The notes under the pieces: generated by a model
The model's database searches: none
What the model was told of the DNA's origin: nothing
What the model saw: only the letters and a program-made list of their open reading frames with translations
Origin: Limnephilus marmoratus
Lineage: Eukaryota > Arthropoda > Insecta > Trichoptera > Limnephilidae
Length of the DNA stretch: 64,000 nt
Assembly: GCA_917880885.1 (NCBI GenBank)
Contig: OU862920.1
Coordinates: 42,009,019 to 42,073,018 of the forward strand
Direction of reading: 5' to 3'
Shown here: positions 10,985 to 23,279 of the stretch, one piece after another
How positions within the stretch are numbered: the first letter of the stretch is position 1
Layout: every line of letters starts with the position of its first letter
Program-made: the position numbers and the translations under genes

Positions 10985-11340
10985 GCTACCAACTGTCAGG
11001 AGAAGTAGCCAGTATGTATATGGCATCCCCAAATGGGGTTTCTACCTATATTGCCAAGCTGGAGATGGTCGGGAGGGGAAGCAGATTGAGCAGAGGAAGA
11101 CAGGAAATTAATTACCTGATTATATAGATCTGGTCACCGAACACGGCTATAGCCATTTTAAGCAACGTTTCAATTCACCAGAACGATACTGAGAGTATTT
11201 TCCACTATCTTATCTCTGTAATGAATTCAATGTGAAACAATTCAAATTAATTAAATATATATTTTTTGCATTCATTTGTTGAACCCGCGGTTCCCGGATT
11301 GCTAGTCGAGTGCCTTACCCCTCGACCACGGAGGCCGTCA
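10985..11340 (-). repeat. SINE copy with a different tRNA-like head
   Basis: The body shares ATGGCATCCCCAAATGGGG, GATCTGGTCACCGAACACGG and AGCAACGTTTCAATTC with the copies at 2738 and 57600. The head at 11280-11340 on the minus strand reads TGACGGCCTCCGTGGTCGAG then CGCGGGTTCAAC. That head is a different tRNA-like sequence from the one at 57960-58022. Confidence 0.75.
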
Positions 11341-11944
11341 TTAAATATTCATCAATTATTATTCGAGATAAAGTTTGCAACAGGGTAGTATGTTATAATT
11401 ACTAATTTTAAACATTTTTTTAATATCTGATCGGATCATTTTTTTAGATTTTCAGCCGGAATGATATAATCACGTAATTTGGCGAAATTTATGAAAGTTA
11501 TTTAACGATGTGCATCATTTGAATCAGCGTTGCCGTGCTGCATATGAAGTTTTTAGTGCATAATTCTGCTAATTAATAAGAAGTTCAGGAATGCGTACTC
11601 CACTAGATATGAAGTAGATAGTGATGGACAATTTCATAACATTTACATAATCGAAATGTTAAATAACAGAAGCGTTCTTATAATCGAACATTGTTTCGTA
11701 TTACTTGATCCGATGTGGAGGACTTACATTTGAACATTTGAATTTGAAATTACAGAAAACGTCGAATTCTCGTAGCAGTCTAGTAGTACCTTAATTAGCG
11801 ATTAACAGTTGGTACGATAATCTTATACATCTCATAGTATTATAAAGTACCTGTTGCTTAATATCTTAGTTTTTGCTGTTTTTTTTTTTTTAATTTTCTT
11901 TTAGTCAACAGATTTCAAAGTTCAACAACACATGTGTGTTATGT

Positions 11945-12435
11945 TATGATATCCAGAGGTCGCGGTTTCAAATTTGATTGATTTGTGTTTTAACAATTTA
12001 ATCATTAAAAAAAAAAAAAGGTATATTTGCGGCACGTTCCAGAGTTGAAGATACTCTCAGTATCGCACTGGAGTAAAACCACCATTCAGAATTAAAACGT
12101 TGCTTGAAATGGCTTTAGCCCTTGTTTGGTGGCTAGATCTGAATAGCAAGGATCTTCATTTTCCTCACTTCCTTCCCCTCTCCACTTACCTTCAGACTAA
12201 GGAGGTGTTGTTGAACATAGGTGTATACTGAGAGTATCTTCCACACAAAATGAAGATATAAATATAAGACCACCAATTAGAATTGAAACTTTGTTTGAAA
12301 TGGCTTTAGCAGTGTTTGGTGATTAGATCTGAATAGCCAGGTACTTTCGCTACCTTCCTATTCTTCAGCTCCTCCTCCCCCCATCTAACTGGCTCCAAAC
12401 GGGAGGAGTTGGGGTTGGGACTCTTGTGAGGTGTA
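11945..12435 (+). repeat. SINE copy, + orientation, with duplicated body
   Basis: A damaged B-box (AGGTCGCGGTTTCAAAT) is followed by GCGGCACGTTCCAGAG and two successive versions of the body. These read AAACGTTGCTTGAAATGGC at about 12090 and GAAACTTTGTTTGAAATGGC at about 12280. Each is followed by the C-rich segment. It may be a dimer or a nested copy. Confidence 0.7.
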
Positions 12436-12439
12436 ACAT

Positions 12440-13534
12440 AAAAAAGTTAGTTATCAGGATTGGGGTGTTTGAAATTTTTTGAATGAAATAAATAGTAGGG
12501 ATTTTAAAACTATGTTTAAGATTATCTTTGTTTGAAACCGGTCGGCATTAAAAGTTAAAGGTAGTTTAATAAAAGATATAATATTCTTAATAATGGATAA
12601 GCGACAGCTTCAAACAATGATAATTCATTCGCAGATATGTAAAGCTATTGTATAAAAAATACATTTCCTTAAAATGTTTCGATTATACCGTCGAGGTTAC
12701 TGAATGTGCTTCGAATGAAAAGTGTACATATCGAAATACATGTCGATTACTATTTCATTAGTACAAATTTGAATCGGATATTCTTATCATATCCATCACT
12801 AAGTAGACTGTAACACAGTGACCCCCTTACTAAAAAACGTGTTTTAATTTTACACAATTGATAAACAACCGATTATCATACATTAATGTCTAGTTAACAG
12901 TTGAATACAATTTAATACACGTTTATTAGTAAGACCCTAAGTAAATCGGCACTTCGTGGGCACCGCTACAGTTGCATTGCGTGTCCCGGGTACGCGCCTG
13001 GATAGGTACCTAAGGAACAAGCAGCGAGATTATTATTATGATCTGTTATCTAGTCCTCTGGTCCCACTCCAATTACCGCGAACCACTCGCCGTCATTTGT
13101 CAGCCAATAATCTGTTACGAATCGAAAGGTGTTTCCAATAGATTTGGCCTTGAAATTTTTCCATCGAAAAGCGTGTGAACTGAGTGCGGGTTACCGATAA
13201 CAAATCGACCTACTGCATACACACATTTAAAACACAGTGTAGATGTACTACTATGCAGACGGTCAAATGAGGAGCAAATTCATTGTAATGTATCGAATAA
13301 CCTAATCCAAAGATATTCAAAAACAAAAGAGATTTGCTATGAACTGAAAACATATTGTTTTATCAAATTGTTTGCCAAATATCTAGTACGAATATTTGTT
13401 ATTTTATTTATTTGTGTTTTAAATTATGAAATATGTGTAATTAAATAATTCACTTAATTATGATTTTAGAGTCAACTTTGACATTTTATGTGAGTTAATC
13501 ATAATAAAAAAACGAGTGTGCTTTACCACACAAC
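12440..13534. other. AT-rich stretch without recognised genes
   Basis: A 61-codon + frame at 12956-13141 is locally GC-rich but shows no domain. The rest is featureless. Confidence 0.55.
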
Positions 13535-13883
13535 TGAAGTAAAACTTCTGCTCGATCTATATGATGGGAAGAGAGAAATAAAATGTGCGCGCGCACTACT
13601 CTCTTGCTCCTACAGTGTGATACAAACAATAGGCCCGCATTGTGTCTTAGATATACGAAACGTAACTGGTAGAAACTTGTAACTTGAGAGAAAGAGAGAA
13701 AGAAAATGTGTGCTCGCACCTCTCTCTCTTACCCCTACAGTTATATACGAAACGTAACTCTCTTTCTATCTTGACTAACTTATATCTCCCTCTCAACTAG
13801 GTACCGTTCGCCTCGTAACGCTCTCGTCACGCATTCACCAGCTTACTCCCCAAGTCAAGCGTGCGTAAAGAAGTTTTACTTCA
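13535..13883. mobile_element. MITE with 15-bp perfect ends, GA/CT-rich interior
   Basis: TGAAGTAAAACTTCT (13535-13549) and AGAAGTTTTACTTCA (13869-13883) are perfect inverted repeats, each itself a near-palindrome. The interior has CGAAACGTAACT twice and GAGAGA-rich tracts. The minus frame 13495-13719 crosses it and is not a gene. Confidence 0.65.
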
Positions 13884-16195
13884 AAAATATAAAATATTGG
13901 TCTACCTACTGAGCTATATAAAAATAAATAATATCTTTAAAAGGCAAATCTTCGAGTAGAAATCTTAATTTATGCACGACAAATTTATGTTAACAACATA
14001 AAACGCTCGTTGGTGATTAGAATTTACGCACATCAACATGCTCTTTTTTAATAGTAAATAGATTAAAACATATTTTTTAATAGAAAAATGAAACAATACA
14101 ACTTTGTATAAACCACTTATATAATGCGTAAATCTTACCGGTTTCGGAACAAACGTTCCTTCTTCAGGGAAAGCTTATACTAATTTGAGAGTTTCGAACA
14201 ATGTTTTATCATGGTAGGGGTGGAGCCATTGCTAGTTATTAATGTAGATTGCGTGGGTAGGTATTAATGTAGAGTGGGTTATTTTAGTTTATTGTTAGTT
14301 TCATATTTCTATAATGGATAACCACAAAGTGATAGCTACATTCGAAAATATATATTTTTTAATAATTATCGTTTTCTACAAATATTTGCCAAAGTTGCCT
14401 CTAAAAGCATGATTAATTGAATTCTTTAATTTCAAATATTTTATAATTTAAAACAAAAATTAATAAAATAGCACATATTCTTACTAGATATTTGGCATAT
14501 TTTGATAAAAAAAATAATATTTCAGTTTGGTTAAGTATTTTGGCCTCGTATCTAAAAGTAGGTTTTGTATGAGAAGGGTTGCACGGGCATTCCCCTTAAC
14601 CTAATTGAACACAATGCCGTTTTCCCGCAGAGGTAGGCTAAAGTCCTCACATGTAGGTACTCTACTACACTCCTCCTTTCATTAAAATTCATGCACACTT
14701 TTCTGTTACTATTACAGCGTCCTTGCGGTGATTTTTCACAAAAGCCTTTTTACCTGCAAATTATCCAATTATTATTAGTACTCGGACTGTTTAAAAGACC
14801 CTACTCGAGTACCTATTTGAATCCCTTGATCGTGCCATGTCTCTTTGGAACGTTCGTGATTGCTTCTACAATTCACTTTCGCATCATGTATTCTTTTTTT
14901 AACCAGCTTTTCGGCAGCCTTGCAGTGCCAATCATCAGGGCAGTTATTAATCTATTATTATTTTTTTATTAATTTTATTTATCTTAAAAAATGGAACATG
15001 TTACAATGTTACTTTTCCTCCATTAAAAGCATTTGCTTGTGGGTGGAGGAGCTTGTGGATACATTTTAAATATGTACAATTTACATAGTCAGGTGTTTCA
15101 CATAATATATGCACAGATTCACAGTTAATATACTGTTAATACACCGTTAAAACACAGTTTTATCATATCGCTATCAAGATCCTTTAACTAGAATATAAAA
15201 TCATCCATCATTATGATTTGATTGCTCTGATGATGAACACCGCAGATCTTTAGAAACGTTGACGTAAGAAGTAGGAAGCGTAAAACGGCCGCCAAAGTCA
15301 CAAACGTAATACGATTATCCGTGAAAATCTTACATAATACTAATAGAACGAATTATTTTTTAATCCATATTTTTTCTTAACCCAAATCTATGGATTTACA
15401 AATTTGTTTGTTCGGACAATGCAGCCTATCAAAAAAATAATGGATATATATATTTTTTAAGTATTGCAACCAAAGTTAACGCGAACACAGCATGACACAA
15501 TGCATACAGATGCTTTGCTATATAGTAGATGTAATGAAGATGAAATCATGTTTCTCAGTTACCTTTTGGGAAGGTCATCACTGTCTAAAGTACCTATAAG
15601 CACTAATACGCCTATACGCACTCTACGTACGTAGCAATATACGTAAAACTAAGTTTGTTTTGTTTGGGTCAACTCTAATTGCGCGACCTATAACCACATG
15701 AAGGATAGACGAACATTATTTTTAATATCTACTTTAGCGACGCCCCTGACTGCTATTGTGAGCTTGTAATCTGTAAAATTATGTTATGATTATAATTTAT
15801 TTACGTAGGTTTACTTCTGAATATTGCACGGATTTGCAACGTTGTTCATATTTGATTTATGCGATTTTTTGCTTGTGCGTATAATGCCGCACGCCTCGTT
15901 TTTTAACTATAGATAAATTTCTCTTTAAATGTGATCCTTCACGATTCGTTAGAAAATATGTAATTTAGGTTCGCTTTCTCGTCTGATCTGTCTTGTCCCC
16001 AAAAGTAACAACTGCAAATCGTGCATTTCAGGCAGGTAGAAGTGACTCACTGAAGAATAAACCTATAGAAGTATCGGGTGTGTGTGGTTGAAAAAGGATT
16101 TTTTTCCTTACTTCGAGTGAAATTATTGCTGAAACCGAAATTCTTTCATAAAAAGATATTCGATGTCATTTGCTTGTCCGGGGCCGAGTAGTCGA
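13884..16195. other. AT-rich stretch without recognised genes
   Basis: CTTACCGGTTTCGGAACAAA at about 14135 has the look of a repeat motif, but no second copy was found here. Two overlapping frames at 14691-15069 are hydrophobic, in T-rich sequence, and judged chance. Confidence 0.55.
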
Positions 16196-16376
16196 AATGT
16201 CTTTTATTTTATGTGAATAACGCACAAGAATCCCAACTGCTCACAACTGTCCGGAGCCAGTGGGATAATGACCTCCCCAGTTAAGGGATGTAGTTAGCAA
16301 AGGGTAGATGACGGAGAAGAAGGTTGGGAAGTACCTAGCTATTCAGATCTGGTCACCAAACACTACTAAAACCTGT
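16196..16376 (-). repeat. SINE fragment
   Basis: Only the 3' half is present: CGCACAAGAATCCCAACTGC, the purine-rich segment and AGATCTGGTCACCAAACAC. The tRNA-like head is missing. Confidence 0.75.
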
Positions 16377-16812
16377 TTCCTCTCGACCGTTTTGAATTTA
16401 TTCGCCTGTATGTAAATTTGTTTGTGTTTGCGTACCTTTTCCTTTTTCGAAAATCTACTACATCCACTTTATTATTGAAGCAAGCCTTACTTTGACTAGT
16501 TTGACTATGGTGCATGAAGATTCTTTGGTCAAATTTAGTCGACATGTTTATTTCGATTTTCTTATTCGCATTTTTTTTTTCATATTATGGTATCTACCCT
16601 TCGACCAATCATACGTCAATGTATCTACCCCCCTGAAAAAACTTTGAAAAAACAGAATCTTCATTGAGATAGAGACGTGTCTTTGGACAAATTGTATAAT
16701 ACCTTTTTGAAATAAAAAAAATGTTACGTTAAATATATAGTTTATAAATAAATAGGTAAGTATTTAAGTACTTAAAAATCTCATGATTTCGGTGAAAATT
16801 TTGATTCCATGT

Positions 16813-17680
16813 CAACTCAGCATGAAACCAACTCAGAAAGATCGTTAAGAGCGTTTAACCAGCCAGCGGACGAAAATCCACATTTCGTCGAAAGTTGTTC
16901 TTCCGATCGTGCAGGGCGGTTACAATGAGAAAGATTAATTATTCTCCGTACCAGCTTTTTTAAATTATAACTCAATATCGAATTTATTTCAATCCAAATT
17001 AGCTTTAATTTATACCTTCACCCAAAAATGCTGAAAGGCGTGATGATAAAACTATTAAAATAGTGTACTTTTTGTAGTTATTTTTTGATTATAAGTATTT
17101 ATCATTTTTCATTAATGTCTAAATTTAATAAGAATGTTAAAAAAATCTGAAATATATTAGTTTGTAAGTGCGCAAATAAATACACAAATGGACCAATTTT
17201 CGTCAAGAAACACATGTACGTACATATTTTTTAATGATTTTATTGAAACTAAAATTAAAATTCTAATACATAACTTTGCTAGATAATGTATTGATTTATT
17301 TTACTGCATGATTACATTATTTGAAATGGGTGTGGTATAATACAAAAACTTTTTTGAAAATTTAACAAATCTGCCAACGACCTATGGAATAACCTTATTA
17401 TACTAAAAATATAAAAAAATTCTAAAAATTTATTACGTACGAATGCTAGATAAAAGAACAATCTTTTGAAATCCATTTATAATTTTTTGTGGAAAAGAGT
17501 CAATACGTCTAAAAACTTTTTTGAAAATGACGTATTTCCGGCTTTCTCTGGTAATGCCCTCTTATGAAAAAATAATTTTAAAATAGCCGTTAACCTAACC
17601 TAACCTATTTAACAATTTTTTAAATATTTTTTTATCATCACTCTTAATGACCTTTCTGAGTTGGTTTCATTCTGAGTTGT
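16813..17680. mobile_element. Inverted-repeat element, family A
   Basis: AACCAACTCAGAAAGATCGT near 16828 returns as ATGACCTTTCTGAGTTGGTT near 17647, with matching CAACTCAG outside, giving ends of about 40 bp. The interior is AT-rich, lacks a coding frame and is related to 61790-62510 in reverse. AACCTAACCTAACCTA lies at 17594-17609. Confidence 0.7.
17594..17609. repeat. Short TTAGG-type telomeric motif
   Basis: AACCTAACCTAACCTA, a 5-bp period. Comparable tracts are at about 61240-61256 (TTAGGTTAGGTTAGGTTA) and 58086-58096. TTAGG is the telomere unit of many insects; these tracts are too short to be more than interstitial motifs. Confidence 0.7.
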
Positions 17681-17859
17681 CCGGTAACCGAAATTTTAGT
17701 TTTGACTTATTAAATTTAAACAAATTATAAAAACATTTTTTTGGACTTGAGGTCTACTGTTCACAAAACTATTAATATGTAGGCATTCTAATTGATGTTA
17801 TTTCACAAGGGTGATTTCTTTGGCGCCTTTGGGGCCTAGAAGTTGAAAGTTCTTATGTT

Positions 17860-18060
17860 GGAGTGAAACTCTATAGCCCCGCTGATTTGCGGATGCATCA
17901 ACTTCGCTCATTGGCCGCTTTGATTATGATGTCACTTTTAAAGGCCCCTATTGGTTGAGATATGAAACGGAAATTACGCTAGGTCTGCGCTTACTTTTCA
18001 AGTAACGGTTGAGATTGTTTTGGTAAAGTTTCGCTTCTACGACTTGTAAACTGCCCTCGA
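17860..18060 (-). repeat. Promoter-like repeat, reverse copy
   Basis: On the minus strand: GTAGAAGCGAAACTTTACC, AACCAATAGGGGCC, GGCCAATGAGCG and CGGGGCTATAGAGTTTCACT. The TATA motif is degraded to TATAGA here. Confidence 0.65.
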
Positions 18061-18720
18061 AATCTGTACACTTCTAGGTATGATCTGATCAGTGATGTGC
18101 CCATGTAATAGGCGATTACGTGCTATCAAGAACTGACAACTACAGTTTTAAATGAGCTAAAAAATATTCCTCGGGCGTAGGAACCATTCTGCAAAGAACG
18201 TTCATTCCGAAAGTGAAACTGACCCGGGTTCATATCACGCATTTTTATTAGGCTTTGCGAAATTAAATCTAGTTTTATTTACCTTTTGAAATAACGGTAG
18301 CTTCATGCATCATTTCTTATTTATAACACACATACTCGTATGTAGTTCGTCTCGTACACTCATTGCGTTACGAAATTTATATTTCATTAGCGTACCTGCT
18401 TCGTATTTTAACTACAAACCAGAAATTATGTATGTTTGGGCGGCTATAACTTACGGACGTTGAGCTCTGGCGTCTTGCACAGCTTTTCCTGTGTGGAACT
18501 GACCAGAAAGAGCCACGAAGCTTTGAAATGTACTCTCAACTGGCAAAAAAATAGAAAAGCCATGTTATGTGTTAGAAAAATTTCACTGACATAAGAAAAA
18601 TCAAGTGTGCAGTTCACACGCGGTAGAGGTGCAGCCTTCATAAAACTAAACTTTGAGAGAATGAGACGAATGCAGAGTATCAGTAGTAGGATAATTGTAG
18701 GGTTTATCTCTACATATTAT

Positions 18721-19260
18721 AAATTAAAGTCCTCCGACGCGTCTGTCTGTCTGTTCGCGATAAACTCAGAAACTGATGAACGCATTTTCATGCGGTTTTC
18801 ACCAACATATAGAGTGATTCATGATGAAAGTTTAGGTATATAATTTTCAAGGTTTTGTGTAATTTGGTTGAAATATATAATATATAAAGGGAGCGGGCTG
18901 GCAAGCGGGCGCTGTGGATTTGATTTGTATGCAAATTAACAGATGGCGCTATTTATAAAGGTTGGGTACCGGTACCATTGTTCATTATAAAGTTTAAAAA
19001 TTATTTTAAATTTTATGTACAAAGCACCGCACAAAGAGGAGGCCGATAGGCTACGAAGCGCCGCACAAATAGTACACCGATTAGTCTATCTCATTCTCTC
19101 GCAGGCTAAATCCTATATATGTCTTTGTCGCTTTTTAGTGTCGCTCGTTTTCCTTTCATCGAGTTTAAAATCACAACGGTGCTAAATAAGTTCATTCAAA
19201 ATATTTTTTCAAAACTGTGTGGAAACTCGGGTGAAGCCGGGTCGTAACAACATACCTATC
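18721..19260 (+). mobile_element. Helitron-type element, divergent
   Basis: GCGTCTGTCTGTCTGTTCGC, AACGCATTTTCATGCGGTTT and TCACCAACATATAGAGTG are a second Helitron subfamily start. GGGTGAAGCCGGGTCGTAAC at 19230-19249 resembles its end. Part of a promoter-like repeat (19140-19215) is interleaved. Confidence 0.55.
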
Positions 19261-19800
19261 AACCTGTAAATTTCACAGTTGAGTAATGTTAAGCATCTTG
19301 TAATAAAAATTAGTGGGCTGATTGAATCATTAAGCATTTCAATTTATTTTTCTCGCAACGCCTTGATTGAGATGCGCAGATAATTACGGTCGGTTATTAT
19401 TTTTCGATTAGGCATAATTTATTACGAGGCTGACTGGCATTTGAAAGACGAACATCCGTCTTGTGTGAGCCAGTTCTTCCCGCACCGTGAGCAAGTTGAC
19501 CAATTGTCTTTGATTGCTTACGAAACCATGACGAAGGACATGAAAAGCTGCCAAAATACCAGTATCGTTGTTGAGTGAACCAGGTCTTTCCGCACAGTGT
19601 GCAAGTTAAACTTTAGTCCTGCAGAGCGTTGGTTTGTAACCTCTCTTTCTGTACATGCATCGTTTGTAAGAGAGATGGAGGAAGGATTGAATGTTTAGGC
19701 GCTTTTAATTCTCCTACGTTTACGGAACGGCGACGGTACAAAAAGGCAATGAACATACGTTCCTTGTCACAATAATGCTCCAGCTCTTTTTTACATATTT

Positions 19801-19932
19801 AAATAATGGTGGGACAAAAGATGAGACACACAATGCACGTATGTCTGTTTCCTCTAAAGAACTTCTTTTTTTCCTTTGGAGGAAACATACATAAGTGCAT
19901 TGTAAGTTTCATCTTTTGTCTCACCATTATTT
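19801..19932. repeat. Palindromic repeat with arms of about 60 bp
   Basis: AAATAATGGTGGGACAAAAG returns as CTTTTGTCTCACCATTATTT, and CAATGCACGTATGTCTGTTT is mirrored by AAACATACATAAGTGCATTG, around a short AAGAACTTCTTTTTTTCC centre. No coding content. Likely a snap-back MITE. Confidence 0.75.
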
Positions 19933-19939
19933 AATTAAA

Positions 19940-20820
19940 AAATTCATTAAGTGGCAGGTATAGTCCTGCCACCAAGAGATCGTTATGACCTTCCTATTAT
20001 ATCAAGTGTCGTTTATGGTTTTTTTCGCTTGGACGGCAAATGTAATAGGTATTATTGGCTACAACTGAGCTCTCAGCAGCACAATTATACGGATTCGATT
20101 CTGCCACCACTCTCAAACCTTCTTTTTTGACCAAATATCCATGGCTTTTATTTCACCATATAGATATAGGCTAGAAGGATATAGGCTTTTATTTCACCAT
20201 ATTTCACCAAATAGATATTCCTAAGATCATTGAGTGCGTTTGAAATAATCGCGTTCAAATGCCTATTACAAACCTTTCAATTATATTTGGTATCCACTAT
20301 TATGCATTGCTGTAAGGAATTTGATGACCGAAACATAGATACATAATCATTTATATATAGATATTTTCTATTCTTAGATAAATTAATAAAAAGTTGTCAT
20401 TAATGGTGATTAGTGAATTGTAATTACAATGGTGCTCCTCTGAAGCGTGATTCCGCTCTTTACGAAATGGCCGAAGTTGAAAATGCTTCCCGGAAAAGTG
20501 AAAAACTTTAGTGATGAAGTGAAGTTCTAAGTTCCCATTCAATAAGTACGTTCGGATGGGTTTCTTGAAGCCCGCGGGTGAAGTTGCCTCCCCCGCTGCT
20601 TGATGTCTCACCTCGGATATTGATGTCTTACTTCAGTTGTGCCAGCGGTAGTAATCATACAAGATGATTAAAAATAACAGGAGAATGTACAAATTCAAGA
20701 ATAAGTCGACGGTCCAGTGCAAGAAATGGAGGTAACTATTCTGCATTATGTATATTTATTTATTGTGTGTATTGATGTGTATTCAGTTTGTTCCGGTGGA
20801 ACTGTCGTTTCTAATTTGCG
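19940..20820. other. Stretch without recognised genes
   Basis: A short local duplication (TTTTATTTCACCATATAGATA near 20147 and 20188) was seen. An 86-codon minus frame at 20351-20611 has no domain. Confidence 0.5.
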
Positions 20821-20824
20821 GAAT

Positions 20825-20960
20825 ACTTTGTGGGACGTTGAAGAAGAGGAGGAGAGGGGGGGGGGGGGGGGGGGGGTTGTGGGGGTGGAATGAAAGTTGG
20901 GAATTGCTTGGCTTTACAGATCTGGTTATTCAAATAACGCCAACATTTCTGTTCTGATTG
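20825..20960 (-). repeat. Degenerate SINE fragment with 21-G run
   Basis: The purine-rich segment and TTGCTTGGCTTTACAGATCTGG resemble the SINE body. The normal G-rich piece has expanded to 21 consecutive G (20856-20876). Confidence 0.5.
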
Positions 20961-21080
20961 GTGGCCTTTCGAGAGGTGCAAATGTTTTTTTGTTTGTTTT
21001 AATTTTTCTTTTTGACTAATGACCGTACCTCTCTGCCACGGAAGTGGCGATTCTATTTTTAAAAAATTGCAATCAAATAG

Positions 21081-21713
21081 TTGAAATCAAATAGCATTTT
21101 ATCACGGAGAAGTAATATTGTCACGATAATTACATGCTATTGGGAGATTGGGACATGTTCCGCTAATCGTGCAAATTACTTTTATTCACGATTTGGTTTA
21201 AAGTCATTGCACAAATTACACCGGAAAGAACACATTCACCTGTTGCTTTGGATATCACCAACAACAATTAAACGAGGCAAGGCAGGTTTTTTCAATGCTG
21301 TCATGTGGTGTAAAAAAATTGCTCAACGAGGTACTTCTGTAATGTTTTGCATTAACATTTACAACGTATCAATTCAACAACAGGATAATTTAGCTAGCAT
21401 CATCTTCACGTTGTCCAGCGCTCTCTGTAATTGAATGATATCAGTCGAGCTCCGTTTCGGACTTTATGTTAATGTTGTGAGACATTATCATACTGCTCGT
21501 GTAATCTGGTCTCTCACGAGTGATGTCGTGTGGGATACCGTTCCTGGGAACCCCTTGCTACTGTTCAGTCATTGGTGGACATTGTTTGACAATTTAGTGG
21601 ATAAATCACTGGAAGGATTTCAATGCGCAACCGGGGCTATTGTGAGTGTGGGACGTGATACTTTTGGCCCTTGGATTTTGAATGATGTTAAAGAATCATC
21701 TTCCACAAATTAG
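21081..21713 (+). pseudogene. Unassigned 211-codon frame broken by one TGA
   Basis: From just after a stop at 21078 to the TAG at 21711 the + frame is open except for TGA at 21432-21434. It includes WCKKIAQRGTSVMFCINIYN before the stop and SLTSDVVWDTVPGNPLLLFS and GFQCATGAIVSVGRDTFGPW after it. In sequence this AT-rich about 15 stops would be expected by chance. The other + frames and the three minus frames carry many stops. No family is recognised; it is probably a decayed coding region of a mobile or host gene. Confidence 0.4.
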
Positions 21714-21719
21714 GCTAGC

Positions 21720-22825
21720 AAAGTTAATGGCTTTCGTCTCGCACAGTTTTCATATGGTCATTCGACTTCCACCATCGATGAACGAGTTAGTTAGTCAATG
21801 ATTTTCTTTGACCAAGTAATGAGCTACGTAAATTAATCAAAGCCTAATTCTCCGACTTCCACCAATCAATGAGCCAGGTGATGTAATGGTTATAGTTCCA
21901 CGTTGTTTTTATTAGTTCAAACTTCCATCGTAATAGGGGGCAGAAAAATGGGGCAATTAATATGGGGCAGAAAATATTATTATTTTAGTCTAACGAAGTT
22001 CGTGCCTAGTCCTTCGACTTACAACAACAAACAATAGTGGGGGATTTAATGATTTTTGTCGAACTAAGTCGCTCTTTTCAGTTATAGCGCCTGAGCTAGG
22101 TAAAGTATTAATTTTAGTTAAATTCCTATAATACATGTTTTATCATATTATGTACGTACATATTACAATGTTTACAAAACCAATTACGGCTCTCAAAAAC
22201 GGGATTTTATTAAAGTAGGTAACTAGTTAAAGCTACCGAAGTTTGTAAACAATCCTTGCCTTGAATTAATGGATATTATTACGGAGCCCTCTTGGTCTTT
22301 TAGTTCCCGAGGCTTTGTTGGTATTTAATCCCCTATTGTCTGATTCCTGAGGCGGGTAATGAAGCTGGCCATTCGCTGAATAGTGTCTATCCGTACAATG
22401 TTAAACGAGCGCGTTGTAAATTGTACATTTTAACTTGAAACGTTTTGTTATTTTATTTCCCAAATAAATCCCTATATTTAAATAAAAGGGAGTAAATTAA
22501 TTACTTAAGTCTAACAAATCTTGTGTTTGTTACTATTTTGAAAGGTTCGGTTGTGAAAACGCTGTTGTGAAAGATTGCAAAATTTGATATTTAAAAGGTA
22601 AATACCTAACTATATAATAAAAGATTCTTCTGCTTCTGGTGCCCTCTCCTCTCGGATGTTGGTTATAATCTTAGCATTATTCACCCGGCAGGTCGTAGCT
22701 TGAAATATAATTTAACGCCTTCGTTAGCAAAAATGTTTTTTTTTCTTCATATTTATCTTTTGTATTTACGCCTTGTAATGCTTTTGTTACATTACATGCA
22801 TGGTAGGTACCTACCTAATAAAATA
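21720..22825. other. AT-rich stretch without recognised genes
   Basis: TCGACTTCCACCA recurs near 21767 and 21852 as a loose local repeat. No other feature was seen. Confidence 0.5.
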
Positions 22826-22829
22826 AAAG

Positions 22830-23275
22830 TATTTGACTGTATCGTTCTTCGACCAAGAACTACTAACATTTTCTTAAAGCAATTTTTTTATTGGCTGCTA
22901 TCCTTGTGTATGATTGCAAGATTTAACAAGAACTAAATCCATCTTGGTAGTGTCTTGGATAAATTTATCCATTTTTTCATTTAATATGCGACATCTGTCG
23001 ACTTTTCTGCAAGTCTAGGATGAATATTTATTTAATTTTTAATTATGAATAAAACCTCAAAATTGTAATATTTAATTAATGAAGACAATATTAACGAAAC
23101 TCAATCGAAAGTCTGAAACAGAAAAATCACAAAAAAAAATTGGTCACATCTGGGACTCGAACCCACGACCTATGACTTGCCGGGTCAGTGCTCTACCAAC
23201 TGTGCTAATGTGTCCCCATTCGATTCGGTCATGTTTAAGATAGCAGTCAATAAAAATATCATACTTTCATGTTAG
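22830..23275 (-). repeat. tRNA-cassette repeat, same body as 32287-33429, different cassette
   Basis: Shared body blocks include CTGCAAGTCTAGGATGAATA, GACAATATTAACGAAACTCA and ACAGAAAAATCACAAAA on one side of the cassette and ATTCGGTCA on the other, in the same order as the 32.3 kb inverted unit. The cassette between them is type 2. Sequence outside the cassette has diverged moderately. Confidence 0.8.
23143..23214 (-). tRNA. tRNA-like cassette, type 2
   Basis: 72 nt on the minus strand: acceptor GACACAT/ATGTGAC (6 of 7 pairs), D-arm around AGTTGGTAGAGC, anticodon loop CCGGCAA, T-arm GTGGGTTCGAGTCCCAG. The anticodon position reads GGC (Ala). Position 33 is C, so decoding function is doubtful. 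Confidence 0.6.
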
Positions 23276-23279
23276 TCTT

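Noticed and set aside
14691..15069. Two hydrophobic frames resembling a membrane protein
   Set aside because: T-rich DNA gives Phe/Leu/Ile frames by chance; no start context, no conserved pattern.
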